A stretch of 64,000 nt of DNA from Salinimicrobium sp050750585 (GTDB taxonomy: Bacteria; Bacteroidota; Bacteroidia; Flavobacteriales; Flavobacteriaceae), in the NCBI RefSeq assembly GCF_050750585.1, contig NZ_JBOJLM010000007.1, forward strand, positions 1-64,000, read 5' to 3'. Of the stretch, positions 7,168 through 15,452 are shown piece by piece. Position 1 is the stretch's first letter. The number at the start of each line of letters is the position of its first letter. The notes under the pieces are model-generated. The model was not told the origin of the DNA. It saw nothing but the letters and a program-made list of their open reading frames with translations, and did no database searches. The translations under genes and the position numbers were made by a program.

Positions 7168-10044
7168 CTACTTTACTTTCGCACTTTCTGGCGGACCTAA
7201 GTATGATTCTTTTTCCTCTCCGGTCTTAATCACAATCTTTTGTACCACCACGCCAGATTCTATGGCCCATACTTTCAAGCTGTGATTCCCCGGCTCAAGG
7301 TTTATTGTTGTTCTTACTTTCGTTACGTTGTTGGCTACCGAAGTATTCCAGTTATCCTCTGTCTGCTCATGCATATTGATCACTTCCGGTTCCCTGTCAT
7401 CAACAGAAACTGCAAATTTCAAGCCTCCCTGGTTTCTAAAATCAAGCGTGGGAGATAAGTAAAATTCAACTTCAGCATCACCTGAACTAAAGTTATGAAA
7501 ATTATAAGTGAGATACGGACTATTTTCAGAAAGTTCCTGCTGGGTAGGCTCATGTGGGAAAGAAGCCATGGCCGATCCTGTTTTTCCAAGATTTGGTACT
7601 AATTCCCAGCCGCTTTTGTCTGTTTTATTGTTTTCAGAAAAATTTGCAGCTTCCATAGAAATATATCCGTTGCTTTCCACGAAGCCTTTGATTTTTCCGG
7701 TCTCCGGATTGTTAACAGGCACCTCAACAGTGATCTTCTTACCTGCGCCCTTGATCTGGAAAGAGCCTTTAGCCTCCCCTTTAGGAGCTTTCTCCCAGTT
7801 CACACTAACCAAAAGTCTTTTTTGATCCTCAACCGTCCCTTTTTCTTCAAAAACCTTTATCCAATTAGATTTCTTCTGAATCTTATAATCAAAAGATTTT
7901 TGGCCCTTATTGAAAACCTCCACATAGAATTCCTGATCGTTAAACGGATCAAATGTGGGTAAGCTGCCGGAAGAATTCTTTCCAAAAATGGCATTTTTGG
8001 AAGCCTGCACAGCGACACCCATTTCGGCCTTTTCAGGAACTTTGATCTTCCCTACCTCGGGCATATTATTTTGCTCGGGTTGTTGCCAGTAGGTGTACCC
8101 AATGTGCGTTTGAGACATCATATGGTTCCACTTTCCATCAGCCAGTTCGGTGTGATATTGTTCTGTTAGCTCAGCGTCTTTTTGAAAAAGTTCATTGGTT
8201 TTGTCTGCGTATTTGTTGGCTGCCGCTCTGCCCTGCTCTGCATACAAATTATTTTTTGCAGCCGAAACATACAACTCGTTGAGATTCGCAGATGCCTTTA
8301 CCGGAAATAATACCAACTGATAATATGCATCTTTATATTCTTTAGAAATTTGCTCGTAGATCGCTTCAGCTCTTTGCTCCAGGTCCCGGTATTCCTTAAC
8401 AATTCTATCGGCTTCGTTGAAATTTGTAAGACTATATGTCTCAGGACTTAATAATTCGGGTTTTCTACGGCTGTTGTATTTTGTGTAAGTTAGAAGGATG
8501 TCTGCAATTTCTTCGGAATGCTCTTCGGGCAATTGTTTTGCAGCCCAATCTTCAGTATATTTTCTCAAATCTCCGGCGCCAATTTTTTCAGGATCCCAGG
8601 CAAAATCCAGGAAGAAACTGGTTGGGTATTCCATAGGTTTAATATCCCCAACGTTGACGATCCACAGTTCGTCTGCCCCGAATTCATAGGCAAGGTTCAT
8701 TTGTTCCCAAACACGGGAAATCTGGGTGGTATTGATCCATTTGTAATTTCTGGGGCCACCTACGTAATCGAAATGGTAATAGATTCCGTAGCCGCCTTCT
8801 CTTGGTGAATCATTAGGATTCGGGAGCTTCCGGATATTTCCCCAGTTGTCATCTGCTAAAAGCAAGGTAACATCATCGGGCACGCGCATTCCCTGGTCGT
8901 AATAATCCTGCACTTCTTTATATAGTGCCCATACCTGCGGAGTTTCGGCGGCTGGTTTTCCGGTAACTTCAGCGATGATCTCCCGTTGGTCTTCCACTAC
9001 TTTTTCCAGCAGTTCTATGGCTGTACCTTCGCTCATGGGCTCATCGCCGTCGCCGCGCATTCCTACGGTTACCACACTTTCATAATCTCCCATGCGTTCA
9101 ATTCCGCCTCTCCAGAATTCCTGAAGGTTCCCGGGATTGGTATTATAATTCCATTCGCCTTCGCCAAAGCGCCTCCACTCGTCGTGGGCTCGCATTAGTG
9201 GTTCGTGGTGAGAAGTTCCTATCACCACGCCATATTCGTCTGCCAAAACAGGATTTTTGGGGTCATCATCGTAAAAAGCTCTTCCCCACATAGCCGGCCA
9301 CAGGTAATTGCCCTGCATACGTAGAATGAGTTCAAAAACATGCTCATAAAAGCCACTGGTGAAGCCGCCGAAATTCTCTGTTGCCCAACCCGCAAGGGCA
9401 GGCGCTTCATCATTGATAAAGATGCCGCGGTATTTTACTTTTGGAGTGCCTTTGGAATGAATTCCCGGCTGCACATAAAGTACATCTGACTTTTTCGCTG
9501 GAACGTCTGCCCAGTAATACCATGGGGAAACCCCAATTTCTCGGGACACATCATACATCCCGAAGATGGTTCCTCGTTTATCACTTCCCACAATCACCAG
9601 CGCCTGCTCCACCCCCTGAAAAGGCTGTTCAACCACCTGAATCGAGAAAGTTTCCCACTTCCCCTCAATTTCAGAAACATCGATCTTATTGTTCTGAACC
9701 AATTGGTCTATGAGGCGACTTTTCCCAAGCGTACCAATAATAACAGGAGTTCCTGATGAAACTTCCGAATGCTTTAACAGCTCCGGAAGTTTCCCGGTCA
9801 CCCTTTCAATATCCTTCTGAAGATCTTCAGCTACCCGGTGCACACCCTTAAAATCGTTCTCATCAATATAAATTGCCGCACTTCCAGCTTCAGAAACCAA
9901 CGGAAAATATCCGTTTTCCTCAGAAGTAGCTATATAGGATTCCTGCGCAAGAACAGCGCTGTAGTTCATTCCCAGAAAAAACAGGAAAAACAGAAAGTTG
10001 GCTTTGGTAATATTCGGGGTGATCTTCATATTGCTGATTTTCAT
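7168..10044 (-). CDS. GH115 xylan alpha-1,2-glucuronidase
   Basis: 958 aa, typical for GH115, which removes (4-O-methyl)glucuronate side chains from both internal and terminal xylose of glucuronoxylan. A signal peptide ends at SAVLAQ (about residue 34), giving a periplasmic or surface enzyme. Family blocks seen include YRGIFINDEAPAL, ILRMQGNYLWPAMW, GVVIGTSHHEPLMR and VTVGMRGDGDEPMSEG, followed by a helical region and C-terminal beta-rich domains (about 660-958). The ATG overlaps the GH10 stop codon by 4 bp, which indicates translational coupling. A second methionine (M6) is a possible alternative start, but the first has a better purine-rich stretch before it. A copy of the dispersed palindrome lies inside this gene at 7983-7999. 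Confidence 0.92.
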   Translation of the reverse strand: MKISNMKITPNITKANFLFFLFFLGMNYSAVLAQESYIATSEENGYFPLVSEAGSAAIYIDENDFKGVHRVAEDLQKDIERVTGKLPELLKHSEVSSGTPVIIGTLGKSRLIDQLVQNNKIDVSEIEGKWETFSIQVVEQPFQGVEQALVIVGSDKRGTIFGMYDVSREIGVSPWYYWADVPAKKSDVLYVQPGIHSKGTPKVKYRGIFINDEAPALAGWATENFGGFTSGFYEHVFELILRMQGNYLWPAMWGRAFYDDDPKNPVLADEYGVVIGTSHHEPLMRAHDEWRRFGEGEWNYNTNPGNLQEFWRGGIERMGDYESVVTVGMRGDGDEPMSEGTAIELLEKVVEDQREIIAEVTGKPAAETPQVWALYKEVQDYYDQGMRVPDDVTLLLADDNWGNIRKLPNPNDSPREGGYGIYYHFDYVGGPRNYKWINTTQISRVWEQMNLAYEFGADELWIVNVGDIKPMEYPTSFFLDFAWDPEKIGAGDLRKYTEDWAAKQLPEEHSEEIADILLTYTKYNSRRKPELLSPETYSLTNFNEADRIVKEYRDLEQRAEAIYEQISKEYKDAYYQLVLFPVKASANLNELYVSAAKNNLYAEQGRAAANKYADKTNELFQKDAELTEQYHTELADGKWNHMMSQTHIGYTYWQQPEQNNMPEVGKIKVPEKAEMGVAVQASKNAIFGKNSSGSLPTFDPFNDQEFYVEVFNKGQKSFDYKIQKKSNWIKVFEEKGTVEDQKRLLVSVNWEKAPKGEAKGSFQIKGAGKKITVEVPVNNPETGKIKGFVESNGYISMEAANFSENNKTDKSGWELVPNLGKTGSAMASFPHEPTQQELSENSPYLTYNFHNFSSGDAEVEFYLSPTLDFRNQGGLKFAVSVDDREPEVINMHEQTEDNWNTSVANNVTKVRTTINLEPGNHSLKVWAIESGVVVQKIVIKTGEEKESYLGPPESAKVK
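7983..7999. repeat. Dispersed palindrome copy (in GH115 gene)
   Basis: CAAAAATGGCATTTTTG. With its flanks it forms 11-bp perfect arms around a single G (TTCCAAAAATG/G/CATTTTTGGAA), the best single-unit copy in the window. It encodes the peptide KNAIF on the minus strand. Confidence 0.75.
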
Positions 10045-11180
10045 TCTTTTTCTTCTGCAAAATCTATAACCTGAAAATATGCCTTTTTTCGCTGCATATC
10101 TTCATCAAACAAAAGCGGGTAGTTCTTTCGCCCTTCCACCGGATAGTAATCCAGCCAGGAATATTGATCTGAAAGGTTCCAGAAAGTCACGCTTGAAAGT
10201 ACATCTTTGTAATCTCTAAAAACCCGGAAAAACATATCGTAAGCTTCCAGTTGCTTTTGTTCCAGCTCGGGGGTGAATTCATCCACATCTTCGGGTCTGC
10301 GCTCCCGCTGTTCTTTCTCCCAGGGATAAAGGGAAACATCGAGCTCGGTGATCTGTACTTCCAGGCCTAAAGAGGAGTACATATCCAGCGCTTCTCGAAG
10401 TTCTTCTTCTGAAGGGCCGTAGATCGACCAGTGACCCTGAATTCCAACGCCGTCGATTGGCACATCCCGGTCAACCAGCATCTTTAAAAGCTTGTAGATC
10501 CTGTCCCTTTTTTCGGGAATGATGGCGTTGTAATCGTTGTAATAAAGTTTAGCATCAGGATCGGCTGCGCGGGCATATTCAAAGGCTTTAATGATGAAAT
10601 CCTCTCCTGCTATGTCATACCATTCAGATTTTCTTAGGAATTGGGTGCTGTCATCGGCAATGGCTTCATTCACTACATCCCAGGCATAAATAGTGCCTTT
10701 ATAGCGTGAAACTACAGAATCTATATGGGTTTTCATCCTGCTTAGCAGCTCTTCCTTACTCACTTTCCCACCATCTTCAGCTTCAAAGATCCAGTCTCCG
10801 GTTTGCTGATGCCATACCAGGGCATGCCCCCGCATCATAAGATCATTTTCACGGGCAAAATTTGCAATTGCATCTGCCTGCTCCCAGTTAAACCGGTCTT
10901 GCTCGGGATGAATTGGCCCCATCTTCATTACATTTTCCGGAGTAATGCTGTTAAATTCCTTTTTAAGAAGTTCGGCAGATTCTCCCTGAACAGTGCCCGG
11001 TCCCACCGCCACTCCTATTGGAAAATAGTCTGAATAATAATCTTTAAGGCCTTTTTCCTGTTGTTCTTCAGCGGTCACAGCTGTCTGTTCTTTTTTATCC
11101 GATTCATTTTTACAACCGGTCAAAAGCGAAAGGGACAGCATCAAAAGAGCTGAATTTTTTAAAATATTTAAATGAGCCAT
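10041..11180 (-). CDS. GH10 endo-1,4-beta-xylanase, lipoprotein
   Basis: 379 aa. A lipoprotein signal (SLLTGCKN, Cys23) places it on a membrane surface. The GH10 barrel fills the rest: IGVAVGP, NSITPENVMKM, RGHALVWHQQ, then the acid/base E172 in WDVVNEA and the nucleophile E279 in QITELDVS. The C-terminal SVTFWNLSDQYSWLD is typical of GH10. No carbohydrate-binding module is present, unlike the second GH10 at 38971. Such short GH10 lipoproteins often cut imported oligosaccharides in the periplasm; that location is inference. It lies 6 bp after uxuA and overlaps GH115 by 4 bp. Confidence 0.95.
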   Translation of the reverse strand: MAHLNILKNSALLMLSLSLLTGCKNESDKKEQTAVTAEEQQEKGLKDYYSDYFPIGVAVGPGTVQGESAELLKKEFNSITPENVMKMGPIHPEQDRFNWEQADAIANFARENDLMMRGHALVWHQQTGDWIFEAEDGGKVSKEELLSRMKTHIDSVVSRYKGTIYAWDVVNEAIADDSTQFLRKSEWYDIAGEDFIIKAFEYARAADPDAKLYYNDYNAIIPEKRDRIYKLLKMLVDRDVPIDGVGIQGHWSIYGPSEEELREALDMYSSLGLEVQITELDVSLYPWEKEQRERRPEDVDEFTPELEQKQLEAYDMFFRVFRDYKDVLSSVTFWNLSDQYSWLDYYPVEGRKNYPLLFDEDMQRKKAYFQVIDFAEEKE

Positions 11181-11186
11181 AGATTT

Positions 11187-12356
11187 CTATTTGTGAGTTT
11201 CAAGGATTCCGAGTTCGAGTCCGCGCAATTCAGCCAGACCTTTCAACCGTCCTATAAATGAATAGCCGGCGTAATAATTTTTATCTTTTTCCATGGAATG
11301 CAGATAACCATGATCTGGCCGCATGGGGATGCTTTTCTGTTTTTCCTGCTGAAGTTTAAGGATCTTCTTCATTACTTCGGTCATAGGAACATCTCCGTCT
11401 AAATGATCTGACTCCATAAAAACTCCGGAAGTTTCCCTTTTCACATTCCGAAGGTGCAAAAAGTGGATCCTGTCACTAAATTTTTCAAAGATCTGCAGAA
11501 GGTCATTTTTGGGGTTTGCACCAAGAGATCCGGTGCAATAACAGAATCCGTTAGCGTTATTATCCACATTGCTGAAAATATACTCCAGGTCGCTCTGTTT
11601 GCTAACCACTCTTGGTAATCCCAATACAGAAAATGGGGGATCATCTGGATGAATGGCCAGTTTTACACCACTTTCAGCCGCTACAGGAGCTACTTCTTTT
11701 AAGAAAGCAACCAGATTCTCCCGAAGTTTTTGATCATTAATATGGCTATAGGATTCAAGCAGATCTTTAATGATTTCCGGAGTGAAGTTCTCTTTACTTC
11801 CGGGCAAACCTAGAAGGATGTTCTTAAAAAGCTGCTCTTTTTCTTCAGAAGACATCTTTTCGCCAAGAGCTTTGGCTTCAGCAATCTCAGCATCGGAATA
11901 ATCCTGCTCTACATTCTTCCTCTTCAGCAGAAAAAGGTCGAAAAAAGCGAATTTTACCGGGTCGTACCTTAGTACTGTTGCCCCTTCTTTATTTTCGTAA
12001 AAATGATCTGTACGCACCCAATCCAGGATAGGCATAAAGTTATAAGCGACCACTTTTATCCCGCATTTTCCAATATTCTGAAGGCTGATCTTGTAATTTT
12101 CAATGTATTTTTCAAAATTCCCCGAGCGTTTCTTGATATCCTCATGTACGGGAAGACTTTCTATCACGCTCCATTGCAAACCAAGGGCTTCAATTTCTGC
12201 TTTCCTCTCTAAAATGGCATTTTTGGACCAGATTTCTCCCACAGGAATTTCGTGTAATGCAGTTACGATCCCGGTAATTCCGGCTTGTTTCAATTCTTTG
12301 AGCGAGAGTACGTCGTTAGGGCCGTACCAGCGCATGGTCTGGGTCATTTTGTACAT
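11187..12356 (-). CDS. uxuA: Mannonate dehydratase
   Basis: 389 aa, standard UxuA length. It dehydrates D-mannonate to 2-keto-3-deoxygluconate in the cytoplasm (EC 4.2.1.8), the third step of glucuronate breakdown. Family signatures are MRWYGPND at the start, GITGIVTALHEIPVGE, AIHPDDPP, FCYCTGSLGANP, HFLHLRNV and MRPDHGYLHS, which include the metal-binding His/Cys/Asp residues. M4 (12347) matches the usual family start better than M1. It begins directly after the SDR stop codon, so the oxidoreductase and dehydratase are coupled. A dispersed palindrome copy lies at 12211-12224. Confidence 0.95.
   Translation of the reverse strand: MYKMTQTMRWYGPNDVLSLKELKQAGITGIVTALHEIPVGEIWSKNAILERKAEIEALGLQWSVIESLPVHEDIKKRSGNFEKYIENYKISLQNIGKCGIKVVAYNFMPILDWVRTDHFYENKEGATVLRYDPVKFAFFDLFLLKRKNVEQDYSDAEIAEAKALGEKMSSEEKEQLFKNILLGLPGSKENFTPEIIKDLLESYSHINDQKLRENLVAFLKEVAPVAAESGVKLAIHPDDPPFSVLGLPRVVSKQSDLEYIFSNVDNNANGFCYCTGSLGANPKNDLLQIFEKFSDRIHFLHLRNVKRETSGVFMESDHLDGDVPMTEVMKKILKLQQEKQKSIPMRPDHGYLHSMEKDKNYYAGYSFIGRLKGLAELRGLELGILETHK
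12211..12224. repeat. Dispersed palindrome copy (in uxuA)
   Basis: AAAATGGCATTTTT, with arms AAAATG/CATTTT around a central G. It encodes KNAI on the minus strand. Confidence 0.65.
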
Positions 12357-12357
12357 C

Positions 12358-13101
12358 TTAAAAACCTATTGAGTTTCCACCATCTACCGGAAGAACTGTT
12401 CCGGTAGTAAATTTTGATTCTGAAGTTGCAAAATAGTAAACTGCATCTGCAACATCTGAAGGTTCTCCCAGTTTTCCCATCGGGGTTCTGGAAAGCACTT
12501 TGTTCTTACGCTCTGGATCATTGTCCAACGCTTTGCTGGACATATTGGTTTTAATGAACCCGGGGGCGACAGCGTTCACCCTGATCCCAAATTGCGCAAG
12601 ATCTACGGCCATTGCACGCGTCATCCCGTCTATGGCAGTTTTACTCGCCGAATATGCAATTACTTTAGGAATTCCATATTGAGCCGCCATAGAGCTAATA
12701 TTGATGATGCTTCCGTAGTTATTCTTTTTCATCACTTTTGCCACTTCCCTGCTCACTGCAAACAGCGCAAGCACATTGGTGTGGAGAATATTCTGAAATT
12801 CGTCGTTGGTAACTTCTAGAAATTCCTTTTTCATATTGATCCCTGCGTTATTCACCAGAATATCAATTTTTCCGGCTTCTTCAGCAAGTTTCGCGACGGC
12901 TTCAGGTATTTCATTAAGGTTATTGAGATCGAGGATAAAAGGTTTTGCATTTGGCCCCAGCTCCTCACAGGCTTGAAGGGTTTTCTCTTTATTCCTACCA
13001 TTTACGTAGGTGGTAATTCCGTTATCACAGAATTTTTTTGCGGTCGCAAATCCCAGTCCGGCATTTGCGCCAGTTACCAGTGCTATAAGATTTTTATTCA
13101 T
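12358..13101 (-). CDS. SDR-family oxidoreductase, probable D-mannonate (fructuronate) oxidoreductase
   Basis: 247 aa classical short-chain dehydrogenase. The nucleotide-binding motif TGANAGLG (10-17), NNAG (84-87), N109, catalytic S136/S137, Y150 and K154 (YSASK) and PGFIKTNM are all present, and the C-terminus is the usual VDGGNSIGF. UxaC makes fructuronate and UxuA uses mannonate, and this gene sits directly before uxuA. It therefore most likely reduces fructuronate to mannonate in place of a classical UxuB. This function is inferred from context; gluconate 5-dehydrogenase-like or 2-deoxygluconate dehydrogenase-like activities are alternatives. Confidence 0.85.
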   Translation of the reverse strand: MNKNLIALVTGANAGLGFATAKKFCDNGITTYVNGRNKEKTLQACEELGPNAKPFILDLNNLNEIPEAVAKLAEEAGKIDILVNNAGINMKKEFLEVTNDEFQNILHTNVLALFAVSREVAKVMKKNNYGSIINISSMAAQYGIPKVIAYSASKTAIDGMTRAMAVDLAQFGIRVNAVAPGFIKTNMSSKALDNDPERKNKVLSRTPMGKLGEPSDVADAVYYFATSESKFTTGTVLPVDGGNSIGF

Positions 13102-13108
13102 AAGTAGT

Positions 13109-15274
13109 TTAATGCCAGGAAGGACTTATGCCTGGTGCATAAGGGAATTCCAGTGATTGATAATATTCTAAATCATGTTCGGGTGTAGGGACAAATTCGG
13201 GTAATTCCATTTCAGAAAACTGCTGGAAATACAGAAGTACGGCGTCGCGCCACCATTTTGCTTCTTTTAGCTGAATCTGAAGCAGCATTTGTGTCGTGGT
13301 AAACCTCTCCTCATCTACATATTCTTCCATTTCATTCCAGGTCTTCACCATATCTTCCACTTCTTCCACACCTTGCTGATATTTAGCAGCCATGTTATGC
13401 CAAAGAGTCTTTCCGTTTTTCATTTCATAATCCCAAGGCACGTGGTGGAACCACAGCAGGTACTGTTCGGGGGTTGTTTCTATTGAATTATACTTTTCTC
13501 TAAGGGGCTCTGCATATTGAGCAAGCGCATTGCTTCCTGTAGTAGTTCGGTCAAAACCAACTCCCAAAGAATCGGCACGGTGATAATAAACAGGATTCCA
13601 CTCTGGCCTGTCCAGGTTGTCAACCCACGGGCCGGGACCGTAATGATGACCTGTGTCCATGATATGATGAAGACCTAAAGGAGTCATATAATTCACAACT
13701 GCTTCCCGGGAATCCAACATCATTTCACTCACCTCATCAACAAAATTCTTCTCCTTTGAAAATGTCATTTTTAGCCAGTCTTCTGCGATCTCTTCAGAAT
13801 CTATGTAAGGATCCCAGGCCAGACGCCCAAAGCCATACCAGTTGGCCTGCCCAAAAGGATGGCCTGTCCAGTTCTTTGCAGTTCCAATATTGGCCACCCC
13901 GGCGATTCCTGTTAATTTTTTATTTGACAGGCTTCCATCTATAACTTTCGCTACCGTAGAGCCTTCCCCCTGTACATAGGTATCTTCATCAAGAACCTCC
14001 TCGAACATTTTTGGCAGGTAAACCAGGTGGGAACTAAAACCAAGATATTCCTGGGTGATCTGGAATTCCATCATTAGTGGGGTATCGGGCATTGCGCCAA
14101 ACATAGGGTGAAATGGCTCCCGCGGCTGGAAATCTATTGGCCCGTTCTTCACCTGCACCAGCACGTTGTCATGGAATTTACCATCAAAAGGCACAAATTC
14201 GGAATACGCCTGTTTCGCCCTGTCATCAGGATCGTGTTCTGAGTAGACAAAAGCGCGCCACATCACAATTCCGTTGTGTGGCGCTACGGCCTCAGCAAGC
14301 ATATTTGCACCATCAACGTGAGATCTACCATAGTTATTGGGGCCGGGTTGTCCTTCAGAATTTGCTTTGACTAAAAATCCTCCAAAATCGGGGATTTCAG
14401 CATAAATTTCATCGGCTTTATCTTTCCACCATTGTTTTACTTCAGGATCAAAAGGATCGGCCGTCTCCAGGTCACCAGATTCCATTGGGGAAGAAAAACG
14501 TGCCGTTAGATAAACTTTTATTCCGTAAGGCCTGAAAACATCAGCCAGGGCTTTTACTTTTTCAATGTATGCTGAAGTAAGCACCACCGAACTGGCGTTC
14601 ACATTGGTCAATACGGTTCCGTTAATTCCTATAGAGGCATTCGCGCGGGCATAGTCAATATATTCAGGTTTGATAAGCTCTGGCAGGTGATGCCAGTCCC
14701 AAATGGAAAATCCGGCATAGCCACGTTCCACGGTCCTATCCAGGTTGTCCCAGTGATTTAGGACCCTGATCTGAATTTTTGGAGAATCGGTTATAGAAAT
14801 TTCATCTATTGCGTTTCTCAATTGCATTTCTTTGATGAACCTGAAAGTTCCGTATAAAAGCCCGGCTTCAGTTTCTGCTGTAATAACTGTTGCCGGTGTA
14901 TTCCCAATGCGGATCTTTTTGATAATATAACCTTCAGAATTAATTTTTGTAAATTCTCCTTCTAAAGAAGGAAGCACATACGCAGGAAGGTTATCACGGG
15001 TGCCCAGAACCAGGCTGTTTTCTTTAATGGAGATAGCGGTTGGAATTGATGCGTCAAAGAACCCCGCATAAGCTTTTTCAAGCTCAGAGACCGCAGCATC
15101 CAGTGTAGCGCCAGACCCATAGGTTATTAATCCCTGAATTTGGGTGGAATAGTTTTCTCTTAGGGTCGCTTCTTCAATAGGATAATATTGCAGCCATAGG
15201 TCATAACCGTCCTGAGAACGAAGGTTTAACGGGAGAATTGCCAGTAAAAATATGAAGTAAAGACATTTAGACAT
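13109..15274 (-). CDS. GH67 alpha-glucuronidase
   Basis: 721 aa, normal for GH67, which removes (4-O-methyl)glucuronate from the non-reducing terminal xylose of xylo-oligosaccharides. A signal peptide ends around LRSQ (residue 21), so the enzyme is periplasmic. Catalytic residues fit the family spacing exactly: acid E308 (KANSEGQPGP), then D381 (KNGPIDFQ) and E409 (EFQITQEYLG), which are 73 and 28 residues apart as in the characterised Cellvibrio enzyme. RVLNHWDN and GYAGFSIWDW are also typical. It is the first gene of the minus-strand operon. It complements GH115, which acts on the polymer. Confidence 0.95.
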   Translation of the reverse strand: MSKCLYFIFLLAILPLNLRSQDGYDLWLQYYPIEEATLRENYSTQIQGLITYGSGATLDAAVSELEKAYAGFFDASIPTAISIKENSLVLGTRDNLPAYVLPSLEGEFTKINSEGYIIKKIRIGNTPATVITAETEAGLLYGTFRFIKEMQLRNAIDEISITDSPKIQIRVLNHWDNLDRTVERGYAGFSIWDWHHLPELIKPEYIDYARANASIGINGTVLTNVNASSVVLTSAYIEKVKALADVFRPYGIKVYLTARFSSPMESGDLETADPFDPEVKQWWKDKADEIYAEIPDFGGFLVKANSEGQPGPNNYGRSHVDGANMLAEAVAPHNGIVMWRAFVYSEHDPDDRAKQAYSEFVPFDGKFHDNVLVQVKNGPIDFQPREPFHPMFGAMPDTPLMMEFQITQEYLGFSSHLVYLPKMFEEVLDEDTYVQGEGSTVAKVIDGSLSNKKLTGIAGVANIGTAKNWTGHPFGQANWYGFGRLAWDPYIDSEEIAEDWLKMTFSKEKNFVDEVSEMMLDSREAVVNYMTPLGLHHIMDTGHHYGPGPWVDNLDRPEWNPVYYHRADSLGVGFDRTTTGSNALAQYAEPLREKYNSIETTPEQYLLWFHHVPWDYEMKNGKTLWHNMAAKYQQGVEEVEDMVKTWNEMEEYVDEERFTTTQMLLQIQLKEAKWWRDAVLLYFQQFSEMELPEFVPTPEHDLEYYQSLEFPYAPGISPSWH

Positions 15275-15323
15275 TGGAGAGGATTATTTAAAATATGCAC
15301 GTGATTTGGAACGGAAAAATAGA

Positions 15324-15392
15324 AAAAAATAACCTATCAGCAAAACATTTTACGCAATCGGTTGTGTTTAAATTAAAAATATATTTAATTTG
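15324..15392. promoter_or_regulatory. Divergent GH67/GH3 promoter region
   Basis: For GH3 (+), a TTG -33 element at 15362-15364 is followed after 20 nt by TTAATTTG (15385-15392), one base off the Bacteroidota -7 consensus TAnnTTTG. For GH67 (-), TTG at 15357-15355 and a weak TATTTTTT -7 (15331-15324) are possible with a 23-nt spacer. Both -33 elements lie inside the LacI-type operator at 15351-15368. Confidence 0.5.
15351..15368. promoter_or_regulatory. LacI-type operator between GH67 and GH3
   Basis: TACGCAATCGGTTGTGTT, an inverted repeat CGCAA-n4-TTGTG, nearly identical to the site upstream of SusC1 (TTGCGCAATCGGTTGCGTAA). It overlaps the -33 elements of the divergent promoters. The likely regulator is the LacI protein encoded at 19151-20179. 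The match is direct; the regulator assignment is inference. Confidence 0.7.
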
Positions 15393-15452
15393 TTAAGATG
15401 CAATGTTTATTACCTCTACACTAGAAGAATAACCAACCCATAAAATAGCCAC

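Noticed and set aside
7240..10074. Several plus-strand ORFs of 60-105 codons across the GH115 gene
   Set aside because: They are antisense shadows of a well-conserved GH115 frame with no start signals or recognisable products.
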